Source of the DNA: Lachnospiraceae bacterium UBA4631
Lineage (GTDB): Bacteria; Bacillota; Clostridia; Lachnospirales; Lachnospiraceae
NCBI GenBank assembly: GCA_002406015.1
Contig: DHMX01000025.1
Coordinates: 1-7,764 of the forward strand
Length of the DNA stretch: 7,764 nt
Direction of reading: 5' to 3'
Both the position numbers and the translations under genes were made by a program. Under the pieces are notes generated by a model. The model searched no databases and was not told the DNA's origin. It saw nothing but the letters and a program-made list of their open reading frames with translations. This document shows positions 5,550 through 7,764 of the stretch, one piece after another (positions within the stretch are counted from its first letter, which is position 1; each line of letters starts with the position of its first letter).

Positions 5550-6466
5550 ATGCAGGAAAATTCAAAAGTACATTTTATACCGCCGATACCGAAGCGGGAA
5601 AATGTGTAGGGATTTACTGTCGTGTAAGTACAAGTAATGCAGAACAATTACAGAGTTTAACTGCACAAGCATCTCATTTAACAAGGTTAGTAGCAGCTAT
5701 GCCGCAATGGGTTCTAGCAGATATTTATATGGATATTGCCACAAGCAAAACAGGTTCTTTACGAAAAGAATTTAACCGGATGGTGGAAGACTGTCATTCA
5801 AATAAACTGGATATTATCCTTACAAAGAATATCAGCCGTTTTGGAAGGGATAGTGTTGAAATTTTAGATGCACTCAATCAACTAAAGCAACTAGGCGTGA
5901 GAGTTATATTTGAACAGGAAGAATTGGATGCGGCAAAAACGGATAGCGACTTAATGATTTCTATTATTAAAGCACTTGTACAGGCTGAAAATGAATCCCG
6001 TAGTGAAAACATAAAATGGGGCATTAATCAACGGGCGGCATCGGGAACCTCAAAACTTTATGATAGAAAGTGTTATGGCTATAAGCATGATGAAGATGGT
6101 AAGTTGATTATTGATGAGGAAAAGGTTTATAATGTTAAGCGGATCTTTGAGTTGTATCTTAGCGGTCAAAGTATTTTGGGTATTATCAGAGAACTCGAAA
6201 GAAGGAACATTCTCTCTCTTACAGGGAAAGAAAAGTGGTGCAAGAGAACGATTGATGTTATGCTGAGTAATGAGAAGTACACGGGAGACGTTCGACTTTT
6301 GAAAACTGGAAACGATGAAGTTCAATATCTGTCATCTGATAATAATCCGGTGATAATCTTAAAAGAAGTGTTTGAGGCTGTGTAGAGTGAGAAGGGGAGG
6401 AGTAATGTAGTTAAGAGTGAACATGGAAACCAAAGAAAAAACAAAAAGTTTAGTTCAAAGAAATAG
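5550..6466 (+). pseudogene. serine recombinase (resolvase/invertase family), frameshifted and with internal stop
   Basis: Serine recombinases cut and rejoin DNA through a 5'-phosphoserine link. The reading starts at ATG 5550 (AGGAGG at 5534-5539) as MQENSKVHFIPPIPKREN and meets TAG at 5607-5609. In the -1 frame the protein resumes without loss as VGIYCRVSTSNAEQL; the catalytic Ser is at 5627-5629. The resolvase domain continues through DIYMDIATSKTGSLRKEF, ISRFGRDSVE, FEQEELDAAKTDSDLMIS and AENESRSENIKWGI. The Recombinase domain follows (YDRKCYGYKHDEDGK to KRTIDVMLSNEKYTGDVR). At 6383-6385 a TAG interrupts VFEAV, and the same frame then reads SEKGRSNVVKSEHGNQRKNK to TAG 6464-6466. I take the 6383 stop as a CAG-to-TAG change. 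From memory, relatives read K-R-E-K-x-R-T-V-G-I-Y at the frameshift, so a small deletion is likely. Any product from ATG 5699 lacks the catalytic Ser. The element's recombinase is therefore probably inactive. Confidence 0.82.
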
Positions 6467-6488
6467 ATACATATTTTAGGAGAAAGTT

Positions 6489-7109
6489 ATGAAAGATACT
6501 AATAATCAAAATAATTTCAATGGACCAACAAACTTTAATGGACCAGTGCAATTTGCCGGAGGAGATATAATAAATGAAACTTTTGCTTCTAAGCATGATG
6601 AAGCAAAGTATACACCTGAACCAAAATGGAGGAGTCCATTTACCTTAGCAGTATTATCTTGGATAAGTGTAATTATTGGATTACTTGGATTGTTTCCGGC
6701 TGGCAAAATATTAGCAAATGCATTGAGCCTTTTTAAAGGAAATGTGCACACAGTGTTGGATTTTCCGGCGCAAACATATTCAGTGATTTTTATAATATTT
6801 GTTTTGTTGTTTAATTTGTTTTTTAGTCTTAGAAGAATAGCAAAAAAACAAATTAGAGTTCCTTTGATTTTAAATTATGCGATTAGCGGTTATGGTAGGA
6901 GGATTACATTAGAAAAAATACATATTGATAAATGTCCTCAATGCGGTGGGAAAATGAAATATTATAATAAGTCGGTAGAATGGAGAGAAATTGTTCGTGC
7001 TGATGGCAGTATTAAGCGTGAAGTCACAAAAAAAGTTCCTGCATTGGAGTGCAGGCGTAATGCAAAACATTGGTATGAGGTCGATCCGGCTGAAGATAAG
7101 GTCAAATGA
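6489..7109 (+). CDS. hypothetical two-TM membrane protein with C-terminal zinc ribbon
   Basis: I do not recognise this 206-residue protein as a named family. Residues 1-30 are polar and Asn/Gly-rich, with a tandem NFNGP-T-NFNGP-V repeat (9-20) followed by QFAGGDIINE. Two hydrophobic segments follow, ~51-73 and ~97-115, separated by a short loop. A basic stretch (RRIAKKQIR, 115-123) follows the second, which by the positive-inside rule puts both ends in the cytosol. The C-terminal part has CPQCGGKM (149-156) and later C188 with H194 (ALECRRNAKHWYEVDP), a likely C-x2-C / C-x5-H zinc ribbon. The start is ATG 6489, with AGGAGA at 6478-6483 five bases away. It begins 22 bases after the recombinase remnant. 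It lies between two copies of the rlmD tail and so is probable cargo of the decayed element. The reading frame is undamaged although the adjoining recombinase is broken. The layout recalls small 2TM effector proteins of bacterial conflict systems, but that is only a resemblance. Confidence 0.75.
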   Translation: MKDTNNQNNFNGPTNFNGPVQFAGGDIINETFASKHDEAKYTPEPKWRSPFTLAVLSWISVIIGLLGLFPAGKILANALSLFKGNVHTVLDFPAQTYSVIFIIFVLLFNLFFSLRRIAKKQIRVPLILNYAISGYGRRITLEKIHIDKCPQCGGKMKYYNKSVEWREIVRADGSIKREVTKKVPALECRRNAKHWYEVDPAEDKVK

Positions 7110-7244
7110 TTTATGATTATTAACAATATAGAAAATAGCCTAATCAAAAGTAAGTATGCTAATTTGGAAAAAAGAGATACTAAATGGCATAAATAAAGGG
7201 AAAATTTGTCTTTTGTAATAGAGTGCAGAATAGCCTAACTATCA

Positions 7245-7307
7245 CATGTGGAGAGTGTGGTATTGATGTCATGGAAAGGTAAATAGGTAGCTAAAAAAGT
7301 GTAGAAA
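7245..7307 (+). repeat. second copy of the rlmD 3' end and following bases
   Basis: Bases 7245-7271 match 5242-5268 at 25 of 27 positions, including the 15-base block GTGGTATTGATGTCA. Bases 7294-7307 (AAAAAGTGTAGAAA) match 5291-5304 exactly. Translated, 7245-7286 gives HVESVVLMSWKGK then TAG, against HVETVVLMSRVEK then TAA for rlmD, so both the general-base motif and the stop position are kept. Upstream of 7245 similarity is weak, so only the tail of the methyltransferase is duplicated. Confidence 0.85.
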
Positions 7308-7322
7308 ACAGGGGTTTAGTAT

Positions 7323-7627
7323 ATATTTATATGGATATTTTCATTAGAAAAACAGATTCTTTACGAAAAGCATTTAATCTGATGAGGGATGGCTGTCCTT
7401 CAAATAAATGGAATAATTAATATCCTTACAAGGAATGTCAAATGTTGTGGAAAGGATAGCGTTGAAATTTAGAGGTGTCAAGTCAAATTAAATAAAACAA
7501 CTAGATGTAAGAGCTATGTTTGATATAAGGAACTGGATACGGCAAAATCGGATAACGAATTAATGGTTTCTATTGATTAAGCCTTGCACAGACCGAAAAT
7601 GAATTAAATAGAAGAAAACATAAATAG
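7323..7627 (+). pseudogene. decayed second copy of the serine recombinase (internal fragment)
   Basis: The stretch aligns base by base with 5721-6025 of the recombinase remnant. Shared blocks include ATATTTATATGGATATT, TTCTTTACGAAAAG, CTTCAAATAAA, ATATCCTTACAA, GGATAGCGTTGAAATTT (one change), ACAACTAGATGTAAGAG-like sequence and ACCGAAAATGAAT. Its first reading is YIYMDIFIRKTDSLRKAF, against DIYMDIATSKTGSLRKEF in the first copy. Frameshifts and stops (for example TAA at about 7419) break it many times. The N-terminal catalytic region and the C-terminal domain are absent. It is clearly older or faster-decaying than the copy at 5550. Confidence 0.87.
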
Positions 7628-7707
7628 CTAATGAATGTAGAGAATAGCGAATAAATCGACGAAATATATGTCTTTCTGAATTTTTTCTATTTGTTGTAAA
7701 AAAATGA

Positions 7708-7736
7708 GTGAAAAACAGAGGATTATGTAGTATAAT
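7708..7736 (+). promoter_or_regulatory. possible promoter (-10 TATAAT) facing out of the window
   Basis: A perfect TATAAT lies at 7731-7736 in an AT-rich setting, downstream of the recombinase relic. The bases at the proper -35 distance (GTGAAA, 7708-7713) match poorly. It could drive a rightward gene that begins beyond the window. Confidence 0.3.
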
Positions 7737-7764
7737 GTAATTGATAGATAATTTTTAGTTATCC

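Larger units (their letters stand above)
7110..7764 (+). other. gene-free region with relics
   Basis: No intact gene is seen in the last 655 bases on either strand. The region holds an AT-rich stretch (7110-7244) with a 10-base repeat AATAGCCTAA at 7134-7143 and 7229-7238, a second rlmD tail (7245-7307), a decayed recombinase copy (7323-7627), and a TATAAT box at 7731 that may serve a gene beyond the window. Confidence 0.6.

Noticed and set aside
5598..5609. programmed -1 frameshift in the recombinase
   Set aside because: No X-XXY-YYZ slippery heptamer is in the correct phase, and the gene has a second lesion (TAG at 6383), so ordinary decay is the simpler explanation.
7323..7627. an independent new gene in the right-hand region
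   Set aside because: Base-by-base alignment with the recombinase at 5721-6025 and many stops show it is a relic of the same gene.

Overview
The window looks like chromosomal DNA of a low-to-moderate GC Firmicute, most probably a gut clostridium of the Lachnospiraceae type. The grounds are AT-rich purine-loaded coding strands, strong AGGAGG-type ribosome sites, an N-terminal TRAM RlmD methyltransferase of clostridial style, an AraC/GyrI-type regulator and a serine recombinase of a type I associate with that family from memory. All convincing genes lie on the + strand.

Left part (1-3751). The first ~143 bases look like the right end of an insertion sequence. They run directly into an AraC-family regulator that has lost its first ~35-40 residues, so the regulator is 5'-truncated. 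Its C-terminal GyrI-like ligand domain is intact and has its own strong ribosome site and ATG. Four small detoxification-type enzymes follow: a RimJ/RimL-like GNAT acetyltransferase, a YoaP-type GNAT with a thioredoxin-like tail (one base after the first), a clear Rho-independent terminator, a good sigma-A-like promoter, a third unrelated GNAT, and a NimA-like flavin/PPOX protein. This is a small accessory enzyme island.

Middle (3752-5283). A purine-rich spacer with a degenerate ~20-base repeat precedes a complete rlmD (RumA/TrmA family 23S rRNA uracil-C5 methyltransferase).

Right part (5284-7764). This is a decaying mobile-element zone. A serine recombinase lies ~270 bases after rlmD and is broken by a frameshift near its N-terminus and an in-frame TAG near its C-terminus. 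Next comes an intact, unrecognised gene for a two-TM, zinc-ribbon protein with an N-terminal NFNGP repeat. Then, at 7245-7307, the last codons of rlmD and the bases after its stop appear a second time, followed at 7323-7627 by a second, heavily decayed copy of the same recombinase. The order rlmD-end / recombinase is thus present twice, about 2 kb apart. This is best explained by repeated insertion at the 3' end of rlmD or by a tandem duplication. The two-TM gene is the only intact gene inside the first unit and is the best candidate here for an undescribed function.

No tRNA, rRNA or CRISPR array was seen. All homology statements are from reading the sequence and from memory of protein families; no search was run.
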